In this document: positions 44,932-58,047 of the stretch, in pieces
Position numbering within the stretch: the first letter of the stretch is position 1
Layout: each line of letters starts with the position of its first letter
Source: Neelides folsomi
Lineage: Eukaryota; Arthropoda; Collembola; Neelipleona; Neelidae
NCBI GenBank assembly: GCA_034687125.1
Contig: JAQGBZ010000248.1
Location: forward strand, 30,399-94,398
Reading direction: 5' to 3'
Length of the DNA stretch: 64,000 nt
Position numbers and translations under genes: made by a program
Notes under the pieces: generated by a model
What the model saw: the letters and a program-made list of their open reading frames with translations, nothing else
What the model was told of the DNA's origin: nothing
The model's database searches: none

Positions 44932-47900
44932 AAAAGCACAGGGAGCTCTCAACCCAATCCGCCCGCATCGATTCCCTTACATTCCACTTCTTAGCCTCGG
45001 CAGCGATATCTGAGAAAACAATATCTGTTTTGAGAATCTCTTTCGTAAAGTCGATTGGAGTTAAATGTATTTTATTATTAATATGTACTAAAGTAAAGTT
45101 TTAATTTAACAAAAATACCTTTTATGTATTTATTTAATATCACAGATTAGATATCTAGTTGATTATTTTTTCTTTTTATAGTTCTTGTTCTTGTATACTG
45201 GTGTTGGCAAAGTTGATAAAGATGAAAACCGCAATAGTCCTAAAAACAACAATTGGTTAATTATTATTATCATTGCATTAATTTGACTAATTAACTAATT
45301 AAAACTAATTAAAATTCTTCAATGCAATTCACAAAATAAATAAGCTACCTAATTAAAATGTTTTGAATATTTGAATATTTCTGTTATTGTATCATCACTC
45401 AAACTATTTATCAAACCCAATTTAACCCACGTCAAAAATCAACATGCTCATGGCTCTATATTACTCATCAAGATTATACAATCAGTCACGAGACTACTTT
45501 GAACTTTACATTTTACATATACATACCTACAAATCATGTCATGAAACAAAAGTTTGTTTGTTAAAGTCTTTAGAGGCTTTATAGTTTATGTCAATCGTTA
45601 AAATATTAATGGAAATTCTTTATGCATTATGTAATAAATATTATGAAAAACACCAAAGGGTATTTTAAATTAGAAAAAGTTGTAAAATGGGAAAATCTAT
45701 AAGAAAGGAGATTAAACCAGAATGGAGTTCTCGTTCCATTCAGGGATTGACAAAAAAGATATGGTTTTATACATCTGTCTGAACTTTATACAAGTCCAAG
45801 TGTTTAAAAAGTTTTCAAAGAATTTGGGAGGCACGGGAGGGCTCCATGTGGAAGAGGAATCTCGTTAAATAAAAGAATAAAAAAGGGGGACCTCTTGGGA
45901 AGTCGAGGACGGGGGGAGCTGAAGGGGAACGAGAGACCCGATCTCGAGATGAAAGATGAGGAATAAAATTGGTAGTAAATAATAAATGATCGTGTGAGTA
46001 GGAAGTATAGTATTTTGAGTTCCTTACTTCTCGTCTCGTTCTCGTCCTTTGAAGCCCTTGTGATTTAATCAGGAAAGACGTAATGGGGCCGCGGGGTGTT
46101 GGTGAGGGAGGTTTGAAGACCCTCTCGTGTAAACGAGGAAGGAGATTACATTAAGGGACGACGAGGGGATTGGATTTGTTCCAATTACGATACGGGCCGG
46201 AGGTGAGCAGCCTGATGAAATGATAAATAAAAGAGAAGAGATTCCTTTGAAATGATAAGGGAAATGGTTCTCCCGAATCCTTGGCTGCTGCTCGAGAAAT
46301 AATCCGACGCAGAGGTCCTTCGGATCCGGAGTGAGGGAAGACGCCCGGAGATTCACAGAGAGGCCCTTCACCGCCCGCGCAGTTACTCAACAAACTCCCC
46401 GATCTCCCCGATATTATTCTTCTTCTTTCGGGATGAAACCACGATGAGAGAAATGAGTCCGGGAGAGGAGCAGAAAAATTGTATAGGAAACACACTGCCC
46501 TCATGAGTTCCCTTTTACCCGCCAAATCGGCCATACCCTCTTTTCAAATATTTGGAGAGAGAATAGAAAGTCCATTACAATTGGAATTGAAGTAATTTTA
46601 ATTATTTTAACAGTAAATTGACAATTCAAGATCTCTCAATACGTTTTATTTATACCGTGATATATTAATTGTTTGATTATTCTATCCACTTCATTATTAT
46701 TGGGCGAAACGATCAATTATCGATAAATTAATTTTTGCACACGAAAGGACCAATTCGAGAGAAAGTATATTCTGCAATATTTACAACTTGATTGGTGATC
46801 AATATAAACTTTATATTTATACAAAGCTCGAGGTACATCATTACATCATTGATAAATAATTATACTGTTATACTTCATTATATTTCAATTATAATTTCTA
46901 AATTGAAAATATTTATTAAAAATTAACCTTAAAGAATTTAAGTATTTTAATCAATATTACCAATTATAATATATATAAATTTAAATGCATTCTTTGAATA
47001 TTTAGATTGGAGATGATAAGATTTTATATTTTACAGAGTGCGGAAAGGACAGTATCAGTTGACGATTAGCAGATATTTATCTAATAAATGTAAGCATTTA
47101 AATGGAATTTTATTTTCATGTTTTGGAAAACGACTTCTTGAAATCGATATAAAATATTTTTATCTAAAAACGATTTTGCACTCTTATCTCAATTCTGTTG
47201 ATTTTAGAGATACTTTTGAAACCTGACAAGAGGGAAAAAGACAGTCGTTATTCCAATCATTTATTTAATCTTGAATAACGATAACCCTCGAGAATTCTTA
47301 AGTAAGACAACATCTTTTTTTATATCTTACATTTAATGGTACTTTAATAACTTATTGTAATTATATAAAAAGTGAGTAAACAAGGCATTTTTATAATGTA
47401 TTCTATTTTACGAAACAAAAAAGAATCAAGCCAAATTAAAGCGCATTTCAAAGCTTTGGGATGTTGAGTCGCCAGTTTCGGACTGCTCATCTTCGCTTGG
47501 TTGGGTTTGGGGGTCAACATTTGGAACCAGCTATCGCTAATGCATCTGTCAACAATTATTCTCCTTCTCATGTAATTAATTGTCCTTCTACAAATCTTTT
47601 TTAGCTTTTATGTCTCGTGTATCTTTACATTATACCTCTCAATCTTGATTCTCTATTTGAGCGATTTCTTGATTTCTTGCCTTAATTTCAAATCTCAGCC
47701 ACCCACGTAGACTACCTTTAATCTTTACCTATTATTGCTGAACTTAACTAGTTAAGTAGAACTTAACACCTTCAGTCTTTATTCTAATTTCTCTTTGTTA
47801 CGGATAGAAAATCACGTTTCTTTACAATGTCTCTCATCTAGATTTATTTAATGTGGGGTGGGCTAGGGAGGTGTAACAAAGTACAGTCAAATTAAATCAT

Positions 47901-49063
47901 TTCTAAATTTATGTAATTGCTAAATGTGGGCTTGTTCATAATATAAATTTTTAATTATATGCAAATATGTTTTAGACCAATAATAAGAAGGAAAAATTCA
48001 GGGTGGTTTGTTATAAATTGTAGCGTACTACATAATCCAGTCTCAACCAATTTTCAAATTATCTTTATTTAAAAACTAATTGTATAATCATTATCTATAC
48101 CTAAACAATTATCAACCTCAATATAAGTATAGGTATATCAAGTCATAACAAAGACTCATTGAAATTAATGAGTCTACTAAATATTTGACCAGTTAGTATT
48201 ATTATCACACATTTGCTAGATTCTTGGAAGAATCGTGCTAATAAATTATTGTTAATAAATTATAGATCAATTTTACAATAGCTTGCAAATATGCTCATTA
48301 TAAAATGTATGGTATTTAAGATTGATTTTAATCTATCGTCGAAATACTAAATAGTCATACCGGGGGCTTTCCAATTTAAATTATTCCTCTAGTGCCGTAA
48401 TTAAAATAATGTTTTTAACAAATTATCCTCATTGGTCATTAAGTTTGAAGAGTGGCGTTAATAGCTAATTTAATCATGATTGGAAACTGGTATTTTGAAA
48501 ATTAATGGAGTCGTAACGTTTAAGGTCAAAGAATGGAATTTTTTTCGTCGATGGACATCCAAGAGCAGCCACGTGACGAGTAAACAAGCGAAGGAGTTCC
48601 AGCTTGCAGCCTCCCAATCACTAGAAGCTATCGGAAGGTAGGAGCGACAACACCTCCAATAACTCCCAATTCCCTGGTCCCAACACTTTTTCTCATTTAT
48701 CGCTCATCATACGTCATACTTCTCAATTAACAATCCGTTTACATTGTCAGCAACAGGTCCCTTTCATAAACTGTAGCCAATCCGGTTTTGATCAAAGGGT
48801 CAGATTTCGGTCTGTGTGACTTTCTCCATTGTCACCTTCATTAATCAAGAGAATCTTTTACTTTCTGCTGGAGATATTCAGAGAGTGATCGGGAGATATT
48901 GAGAGATTCTTATTAGAAGCGTATAATAATTTATCTTGACCAATTGCTTTAATAAGGAGTTTCAATTATTTAAATAGGGACTAATTTAAATAATTCATTA
49001 GAGACTCATTAGGAGTCAATTGTAAATTGGTAAATAAGAAGGTTAAAAAATAAACAATTAATT
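44932..49063. other. Intergenic region between divergent FLCN and GLS
   Basis: In 4.1 kb I see no confirmed gene. Positions about 45830-46545 are distinctly richer in GC than their surroundings and hold a 127-codon minus-strand open frame from an ATG at 46534 to 46151. It has no family similarity I recognise and may be a promoter-associated island or an exon of an unknown gene. 48540-48900 is also more mixed in base composition and probably contains the GLS promoter and 5' UTR. Confidence 0.5.
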
Positions 49064-52000
49064 ATGTTAAACGGAGAGGCCCATTCTACGACGGCTAAGA
49101 ATCCTCGAAGGCCACCAAGACGAATTAAGAGCCTCTCTGAGGCATTAGATCTCCTCGGCACTTCCTTCCACAACATCTACGAGAAACACATTCATCACAA
49201 GTCGAGCACGAAGCAACCAAGTAGCTCGATCAAAAGAGAGAAATCTAAATCCCAACAACAACTGAGCGAGGAACTTAAAGCTAATATTTTAGAATCACAA
49301 AATATTGTCATTAGACCTCCGTCTGAAGTTAAACGCGAATCTCTTGAAGTTGAACCTACAGTTGATATTGTGTCAGTGCAAGAGCCTGAATCAGAGCCAG
49401 AGCCAGAATCAGAGCAAGAGCCAGAATCAGAAGAGTCAAAACAAGAAACAGAGCCCGAATCAGAATCAGAGATAGAAATTGAAGTGAAATCATCTCTAAA
49501 AGGCTCATCAATGAGGGAACAAGCCAGTAGTTCTCGTAACGGGGCTAAAGAAGGGAGAAAGAAAATTACATTGTCTACCCCGGCCATTGAGATTTATGAT
49601 AGCGAAGCGACTTCTGAAAATGACGCTCCTCCGCTCCCAACTAAAAGACATGATAAGAAAGGGGAAAAGGGGAAGAAGAAGGGATTATCGCCTAAAATGC
49701 CACATAAGAAAATGAGGGATAGGAGTGCGTCGATGGTTTGGGTTGATTTTCTTACTGAACCTGGATTGGAAATAGGTGATGGGAGTGATGATGATGGAAG
49801 ACGGGCGAGTCAGGTTGGGAATGAGAATGAAAATAGGAAAATTTCATTATCGAGCAATAAAGCTGAACCCTCAGCTGCAGCACCGTGAGATTACTTAATA
49901 AACACTCTAATTAAGCCATAAAGTCATAGCTGGTTTTGAACAATTAATAAGCTTCTAGTAAAATCATTTAGTTTTGTTAAGTTTCATACAATTTCGTGAT
50001 GGAATCGATCCCCTACAATTTTTTTTAAAATTGGTTTTTCAAAGTTTCATCTATGATCTATGTTTACAGACCCGCAGTCCATCAAAATGTGGATGATCTC
50101 ATTTATGATATGTTCCGCGAAAAGGACGAGGACGTTGTCGTTGTTGGGAAATTCCTTGCAGTAAGTTTAAGAAATTGATTATTAGTAAAATGAAGAACGA
50201 GCGAAGTAATTTTTAAAGTATTTATATTTATTTAATAATTTGTATTAATATTTTAAAGGCATTGGAAAAAACTGGACTTCGTAAAAGTGATCCTCGACTC
50301 CTTGAGCTGTTTGATAATCTTAGAAAGACTCACAAAGATCAGGAATCTGCTCATCCGAAACGGAATATCGGGTCGATTGAAACTCTGAGCCTTGATCGAG
50401 AGACATTCAAAGTTGTCATCACTGACAATATAGTGCTCATATCCCGAGCCTTCCGACAGCAATTTATCATCCCTGAGTTTCAAACGTTCTGCGGCCAAAT
50501 CGAAGATTTGTTTAAGAAATGCAAAGATGTGAAAGGGGGGAAACAAGCCTCATATATTCCCCAATTGGCTCGAGTTGATGGTAATTTTTGGGGCGTTTCC
50601 GTCTGCACTATTGATGGGCAGAGGTATTCGATAGGAGACACTCAAGTTCCTTTTACGCTTCAATCTTGCAGGTAAAACATTTTAAATAAGACACATTACC
50701 AAGCATGGTCCTCTATGATAGGCTCGGATGTCAAGTATTTTTAATTCGGGTATAAATGATGCTATGTATTAACCCAAAATAATTTTGAGTAAAAGAGGTT
50801 TTATGAATATTCATTTAAAACTTTGAGGCATTTCCTTTAAAAATGCCAAAGTTATTGAATCCTGAAGTTGACATGCTCGTAAAAGCGTTTTCCAAAAGAG
50901 GGTTTTCAGGACGAAAAGATTTCTACAATTGTAATTGAGTAGTTGAGTCTGCTGTTTCGTTAGATGAGGCTTTGTTTCGTGTAGCAGATTGAAACTGAAC
51001 AAGAAAAATTTGTTATATGAACAAAGGTGATGCTGTTCCTGCGATTTGGGTATGCGAAATAAAGGAACGGTTCGGAAAGCAAATGAAGGTGATTGGAGTG
51101 ATTGGAGGTAGAGGTCAAATGGGACTTTTCAAAGTTCCTCCAAAGACAAAAATCAATACAAAAACACCTGTCGAGGGTGTTTTGTCTACTCTCGTCGAAA
51201 AAATCATCAAAACCCGGGCGAAGAACACAAGGTTATCATACATCACGATAAAGCCTTGTCACATACTGTCACATAAAATGTTCCCTGTGAAATGTTTGAA
51301 AAAGTCTTTCGTAGTTGGAAATTGAGATGCAGGACTGTTTACAAGAACGATGGGAAACATATCGAACAAATGAACCATTATAAAAAATCCGATTGTGATT
51401 AAAAATTAATTTAACTCGGATAGTTAACCACTGGAAAACTCATTTGCATGTTAATGAAGTTTAATGTTTAATAACTTTTACATTTATAAAGGAAATCACT
51501 TGAAATTTGAAAGGTATATGCCCAATATATCCCTAATACATAAATAAATTTACTTAATTGCTAACTTCATCCAATCCCGAATTAAAAATGTGACATCCGG
51601 GCCTATCATAGAGGACCATGCTTGGTATTATTTTTATAGTTTTTTATTGCTATAATCTTCATTTTCATTTTTTCTAGCAAACCGTTGAATTATGCAATTG
51701 CTTTAAATGAATTGGGAGAACAAACAGTTCATAGTTATGTGGGACAAGAGCCTTCTGGAAGAATGTTCAACGAACTCGTTCTGGATTATAACAGTATGAA
51801 ATTAATATAAAATATTTATATAAAACAATTATCAAAGTTAATCAAAAATCACTATTTTATACAATAATTAAAACTTTTTATTAATTCACTAGAAAAGCCA
51901 CACAACCCAATGGTTAATGCCGGAGCAATTATTGTTTGCTCCCTACTTAAGTCAATGGTTCGCCCGGAAATGACCCTGGCAGAGAAATTCGACTATACTT

Positions 52001-53345
52001 ATGATTACTTTAAGGTAAGTTATAATTAATTAAAAAACTCAATATTAAATTAATGCCCTTTAATTAATTAATCAATTAAATGTTAAATTATATTTGAATT
52101 TTAGCGACTTGGTGGAGGTGAATTCATGGGTTTCAACAACGCTGTATTTTTGTCTGAACGAGAGGCTGCGGATCGAAATTATGCTCTTGGTTTTTACATG
52201 AGAGAAAACAAGTGTTTCCCAGAAGGCACCAATCTCAAAGAATGCATGGACTATTATTTCCAGGTTACTTTCCTCATACTAAAATGACCAAATGGCTAAC
52301 GCTCAATTTTACCACCGTCAATCTTATTCGAAATTCAATTGAACAGTGCTGCAGTATGGAGACGAATTGTGAAACTGCATCAGTCATGGCAGCCACTCTT
52401 GCGAATGGTGGAGTTTGTCCTATCAGCGGAGAAAAAGTATTGAAATCTGACTCGGTCCGAGACGTACTTTCCCTCATGCACTCCTGTGGGATGTACGACT
52501 ACTCCGGGCAGTTTGCTTTTAAAGTTGGCCTACCAGCCAAGTCAGGGGTTTCTGGATGCATCCTGCTCGTCGTTCCCAATGTTTTAGGAATGGCTGTTTA
52601 TAGCCCTCCACTCGACTCGTTGGGAAATACTGTACGAGGAGTTGCTCTTTGCCAAGTAATAAACGTCTTCTTTTTTATATTATGAACACTTATAGGATAC
52701 CTATGATATTATTTTTTATCATTCATGGTTGTTTTTTATTACCACTTTTCTTACTTTATTTTTTGAAGGAATTGGTTGAAGTGTTCAACTTCCACAAATA
52801 CGACAATCTGAGACATGTATCATCGAAAATCGATCCACGGCGACATCGGTATGAGACGAAAGGGTTGAACATTGTGAATCTCCTCTTTTCTGCCGCATCT
52901 GGGGATGTGACTTCTATGAGACGGCACCATTTGTCTGGAATGGATATGAATGCTTCGGATTACGATGGAAGAACTGGTAAACAACTAATTTAATAATAAA
53001 AATAAAAATGTAACAAAGAATTTAACTAAAGTTTGTTATTTAACTGTAATTAATTTCAAACAGCTCTTCATTTGGCATCTGCAGAAGGCCATCTTGAATG
53101 CGTTGATTATCTTCTTCGTCAATGTCATGTTGCTTATGATCCTCGGGATAGGTTTGACCTTATAGAAAAAATATTAAATAATATAAATAGAAACACACAT
53201 ATGCAATTTGAATATTATTTATTAAAATTTAAGGTGGGGCCACTTGCCAGTTGATGATGCTGATAGATTTGAACATGAAGACGTAGCTGAGTTTCTTCGG
53301 AAGTGGGAGGAAGATCAGCTGGCAGCCAACAATTCGTCATCTTAA
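49064..53345 (+). CDS. GLS: Glutaminase (kidney/GLS type) with ankyrin repeats
   Basis: It hydrolyses glutamine to glutamate and ammonia, usually in mitochondria as a tetramer. Ten exons join in phase: 49064..49884, 50070..50160, 50259..50671, 51678..51793, 51893..52014, 52105..52263, 52347..52655, 52769..52976, 53064..53151 and 53234..53345, giving 812 residues (human GLS is 669). The first 274 residues are low-complexity with an acidic Pro-Glu-Ser tract. The catalytic domain, of the beta-lactamase-like fold, has the S-x-x-K site in [13 protein letters not shown], split by intron 3. It continues with [46 protein letters not shown] and [13 protein letters not shown]. Ankyrin repeats close the protein ([45 protein letters not shown]). 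Intron 3 (50672..51677) is enlarged by a mariner-like insertion. Confidence 0.95.
50699..51625 (+). mobile_element. Decayed mariner-like transposon in GLS intron 3
   Basis: A 927-bp element has ~50-nt terminal inverted repeats (50699..50750 and 51576..51625). Both start CCAAGCATGGTCCTCTATGA and end in TTTTTAATTCGGG, with few mismatches. TA flanks both sides (50697-50698, 51626-51627). Inside are broken pieces of a DDE transposase. An N-terminal scrap starts at 50843. A central piece at about 51017-51231 ([19 protein letters not shown]...) is followed, after a frameshift, by [13 protein letters not shown] at 51232, the second catalytic Asp region. A C-terminal scrap ([13 protein letters not shown]) follows. 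Stops, frameshifts and an internal deletion make it inactive. Confidence 0.9.
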
Positions 53346-56300
53346 ATTATTAATATTCTTGATTATATCACCAAAATTAATTAGGCACAATTCCTTCCTT
53401 TAAATTTATATGGTGTTTTACATAGTATTATGATATTTTAATTTGTTGTTAATTTTATTATTGAATTCCTCAAAATGATTTTAATAATTACAATGAAACA
53501 TATTGTCAATTTTTGAACCTCTATTGCTCATTGTCGTATTATTGCTAACTATGTATTATTTTAGGTATTATGGTTTATGGTATACTTCCTACTTAAAAAT
53601 GACAAGATCTCTTGATATCCTTTCATTATTTCCCTCAATTAGAAATGCGAAAATTACACGAAATAATATAAAAGCAATTAATTACTTTTAATTTTTTTGT
53701 ATATTTTAAATTAGCTTTTTGGACCTCCCAATAAGTTTATAGAGTTATTATTAATATAAAATAATTCAAATGGACAATATAAAATATTTAAAAAACAAAT
53801 ATTCTATGTACTTATTGTGAAATCCCAGATGTATCTGTATCTATATTATTGTCGACAAATTGCAATAGTTTTAAAAGCGTCAATGATTTTTTTTCTTTTA
53901 CGTTCATACGTTTACAGTAATAACAGACTTACCATTTATCTTTTCTAGTCCAAAGTGTACCTTAAATTAATGGATTTATAATAATTTACGATAAAGCGAT
54001 ATAAGTACCGTATAATAAGAATAACTTAATTTTACTCGTAATTAAGATACCATTTGTGGTGTGCTAATATTCATTTTTGATGCCTAATGGGATTGGATAA
54101 CTGCATATCCTATAATTAATTGTTTGCCCATACTAAATTAATTTAATTTAATTACACTGTACAGCGCTATGTATCATTAAATTGGTAAATATATTACATA
54201 GGTAATATCAAATATGATGAAATGCTTCAATACAACAAAGATATTATTTATTGTGAATGTATCTCCTTGCAATAATTTTTAACGAAACTTTAAGGTTGTT
54301 ATTAATATCTGTAATCAGTAATAATTGTAATAACGCACTCATAATAATACCCAATTCCGTTCTTACAAATGAGACAATAATTATTCATGTCTTGATTATA
54401 TTTACAATTGATATATTACATACTTATTAACTTAATATAAGCATTATTTTGTGGACTATTTCTGTTGTTCTATTCCTTGTACCTTATGTGGTGTCTTTCT
54501 ATGCCATGAACTTCCGTTACTTTTTATATGTGGCTGCCCTCGGGGCAGCCGTGTATGGAATAGCCACGAAGTGGAAGTGTTATTGCATAGTTGCAAGTTA
54601 TGTGTTTCCCTACTTTCCTATGCTCCTCTCATGATTTCAGGTATGAGTTCAGATCTTTGATGGGAATGAAGAGGCAGAGGTTTACAACAGTAACATGGTC
54701 CTTCAACATTTATTCAGTGAAGGTCTGTGTATGTTGGACTGAGTCTCTCCTAAGGTTGGTGTTCCCTGAGGTGTTCCTCGGTCTCTTGAGACTCGAGTGA
54801 GGCTTCTCCAGGAATCCAGGATGAAGGAAGACTCGGGAGCTGGTGAGTGACGATGAGGAGGCAGCGACAATGTAGATCGCCAGGCGTCCCCTATGTTAAT
54901 TGTCGCTCCGAATGCACACTGCCCGTTTGCATCTCACGTCCCTCCGCAGCTCCATGCTAATCCTTATTAGTCACCGACAATTTCAATCATTGTCGGTTGA
55001 ATTATTGATAGTAGTCGGGAAGCGTCTTTTTCTTGTATAAGTATGCTGTTTCGAAGCATTCTTTTTAAACCCTTATACAACGATTTTATTATGTGTTAAA
55101 TTTATTATGCAATTTTCGCATTCACAATCCCTGAGCTGATTGGAAATAATCAATTAATTTAATATTAAATGAAGTAGTTAAAGTACTACTACTGATACAC
55201 AGTAGTTAATACTGATGTGAACCTATTGGTGAGTCGTATTCCCTTTTTATTCATTTCTAAAATGTTTGTTAAGTATTATGTGCAATACAATATAGTATGT
55301 ATTTAAAATCTATGTACGTATCATATAAATAAATAAAAGATATAAAAATCAAACAAACATATTGTTTTATTATTGTACCGTTTTTCTTCATGGTGCATCA
55401 TTTCTGTGCGTTCTACTTAAAGTTGGTTAACAAAGATTATAAAAATAAGAATAAGGCGAATATAAAATACATGTACCATATACCTTGTAATAAACATATC
55501 ATAGGCATCTTATAATTCACTTCTAACATTTAGATATTTATAATGTAATGTCTAAAAGTATATTAATTTATTATCTTGAATCATAAAGGACATAAAACTA
55601 TAGTCTATTGGTATATCTAAAATATAGAAGGAAAAGAGGGTTAAAGATTCCAAAATAGTAATTTAATCATATTTATTTGTAAGTATCCAAATATGTATCT
55701 TTCCATCTTTGTTGAAAACAGTCGGTTATATTTTTTGTTGGACCATTGAGGGTGTTTTGTTCTCTTCAAGGATGTTTCGTCAAAGGGCGTCAAAGGCCCT
55801 TAGATTTCCCATGCATGTGTTCAACCTCAACCCTTTCTTTTTAAGTCTTTAGCTCTGTAGCCTTCCAAAGCCCAACCTTAAACTCCTGTTGTTCCTCATA
55901 TCCATCCCAGGAGTGGCGAGGAGGTCGAAAAAAGGCCTATAAGCTCCCCTTTATTTTCTTATTCCAAAAATCCTTTAAAGAATTTCACAAGGCTGTTTGG
56001 AATGAGAAAAACACTCGACTCCAACTTTAACCCTTCATTGCATATGCTTTCACGGTCTCATTTTTTCCATTTCCTTCAAAAACAGGAAAAAAGATTCAAA
56101 TGACGCACAAGGTTAAAGCAGATGGTTCTTACCTTTCATAATATCAAGGATATACACATATTTTCACTTGCAAACTCGTGGATTCATGCTAAATGATACA
56201 TCGAAAAATAAAGAAAAGAGGCATGCAAGCTGTTCGTCTTTGTTTAATAAATACAATATTTGTAGCTTGCATTTAAATGCTTATTTCATCTCATATCATG

Positions 56301-56559
56301 CGTTCCACAGTTATAAACTCACTTAAATTTTTTTGGTAATTTATTCAAGGCATTTTCAAACAGTCTGATGATTTAATATTTTAATTTAATGCCATAAAAA
56401 GTTTAAATGCTATAACTTTAACATTGCTCTAATTTTCAAAAAACGAAAAAATAAATTTGAAAAAGAGAAAGGATAATTCGTTTTACAGTTATAGACTCAC
56501 TATTAATTATTAATGCCTAAGAGAGCACTGAAGTATCAGTGTTAAAAAAATTACATGGC
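53346..56559. other. Intergenic region downstream of GLS
   Basis: The region is mostly AT-rich. A more GC-balanced island at about 54450-55000 contains two compact perfect hairpins, 54532..54550 (GGCTGCCC/GGGCAGCC, 3-nt loop) and 54973..54997 (ACCGACAAT/ATTGTCGGT, 7-nt loop). It has no coding frame with family similarity. Positions 55700-56100 are similar in composition, with no gene seen. Confidence 0.45.
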
Positions 56560-56911
56560 AATATTTCCGATTACATATGTCAAATTACAAAAAAATGGAA
56601 TTTCGTTACACCCAAAGTGAAATAAAAAATGTGAAATATGAAATTTCAAGCTCACATAAATTTTATTTTTGTTACACCAACAAACAAACATTTCACATTA
56701 CACCAAATTTTGTAATCACTTAATAGGGCTTTCAAATTTCACTCTTCACATTTCAAAGTTAATTCGTAATTAAAGTATTAACAGTTTAAGACGCTTGGGG
56801 TTATTTTTTAACTAGAACCGTCAAAAACAAAAGAGGTGAGTACTATACATTAAATAAAATTCCTTATTATTTAAATATTTGATGTGTTAATAATTACACT
56901 TTATTATTAGA

Positions 56912-57106
56912 ATGATGCTGGGAATTGGGAACTTGCTCTTCAGCATTTCAGACGACGAGGATCGAGAAGTTGTGAAAAGGAAAAAGATTTTCCAAGTGAA
57001 GGCAAACTTTTATCTGCCGGAGTTTGATTTCCGTGAGCGTTTCAAACTGCGGAAACGGCGAGGGCCATTTATTAAAAATAATTATTCCTATTTTAACCAA
57101 TTTTAA
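56912..57106 (+). pseudogene. HARBI1-like transposase, N-terminal fragment
   Basis: A 64-codon frame encodes a segment ending DFRERFKLRKRRG, which resembles the start of HARBI1-type nucleases (acidic lead, then F-R-x-x-F-R/K-L). The RNase H-like catalytic part is absent and AT-rich DNA follows. Family assignment is tentative and rests partly on the neighbouring Myb/SANT gene. Confidence 0.45.
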
Positions 57107-57381
57107 GCATGTATAATGCATTAAAATTATTAATTCTAACTCCCACCATATAAGAAATGATCTATAATATTGGTTATGTAATTAAATATAATTAAACACG
57201 GTCAATTACCCTAATTAGAGTCATTATACATATTAATGAAATAAATATAGGTAATTTTCATATTTAAGTTAAAATTTTATTAAACAAAAGTATTTAATTT
57301 AAAAATTAGATATATAATTAAGTTTAAAAATTAATAAAGTACACATTAATTAATATATTGCATAAACTTTAGTTAACACGA

Positions 57382-58047
57382 TTAAAGGAGTACATAACTA
57401 AATTGGGTAATCGTAGAGTTTTTCAGTAACTTTGATCGACGCAACTGCAATTCTCGTTCCAACTTCATGATCTTGAGATCCTTGTAATGGATTTCCCTCT
57501 CCAGCAGCTCGTTTTGAAGTTTTCTCTTTTTCCTAAGGTCTTCTTGAACGTCGTTCCGAATCTTTGGATAATTTAGTCCTTTTTTGGTTGTTGATCGTGT
57601 TTGTGTCGGAAGCGTATTTGAGATGGCTTGAGCTCATGATGAAATAATTGGTTGAATGGTCGATTCTTTAATGACAATTTCATCCATTTTGGGGAACGTA
57701 GATTCTGATCCTTTTACTCCTTCCAGAAGGGGCGAGTCAACTCCGATGGTGTCGAGGATCAAATTGTCGATTTCTGAGTACTTCATCTTATTTCCTCCCC
57801 CATTTCCAGTCTGCTTTTTGGCATCTTTTTTTGCCAAAGTCCGAAATTTCCACACAGCAAAGTTGGAACGAAGGTCCTCTTGGGTAGCCGTTGTTTTGAC
57901 CATTCTGAGTGCCTTCGCTTTTAACAATATTGGATCCCAGGCTTCATGCTGCTTTACCTTTTCAACCTCGGTTGAAAATCTCCCGAAGAGCATCGAGTAT
58001 GCATCTTTGATCATTTGCAAAATGACGATTTTGTGAGTCTCCTCGCT
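57382..58047 (-). pseudogene. Myb/SANT-like DNA-binding protein of a Harbinger element, interrupted by one stop
   Basis: The frame reads from about 58047 to a stop at 57382, with a single in-frame TGA near 57634. Before it lies a Myb/SANT-like domain: EETHKIVILQMIKDAYSML, QEDLRSNFAVWKFRTLAKKD, then the family's Gly-rich TGNGGG and ILDTIG. After it the same frame continues for about 83 codons as a basic coiled coil (DLRKKRKLQNELLEREIHYK), the usual end of these proteins. The N-terminal residues and a proper ATG are missing. The first internal ATG is at 58014. Confidence 0.7.

Noticed and set aside
54449..54634. 61-codon hydrophobic frame
   Set aside because: No ATG at its start; the membrane-like look comes from T-rich DNA.
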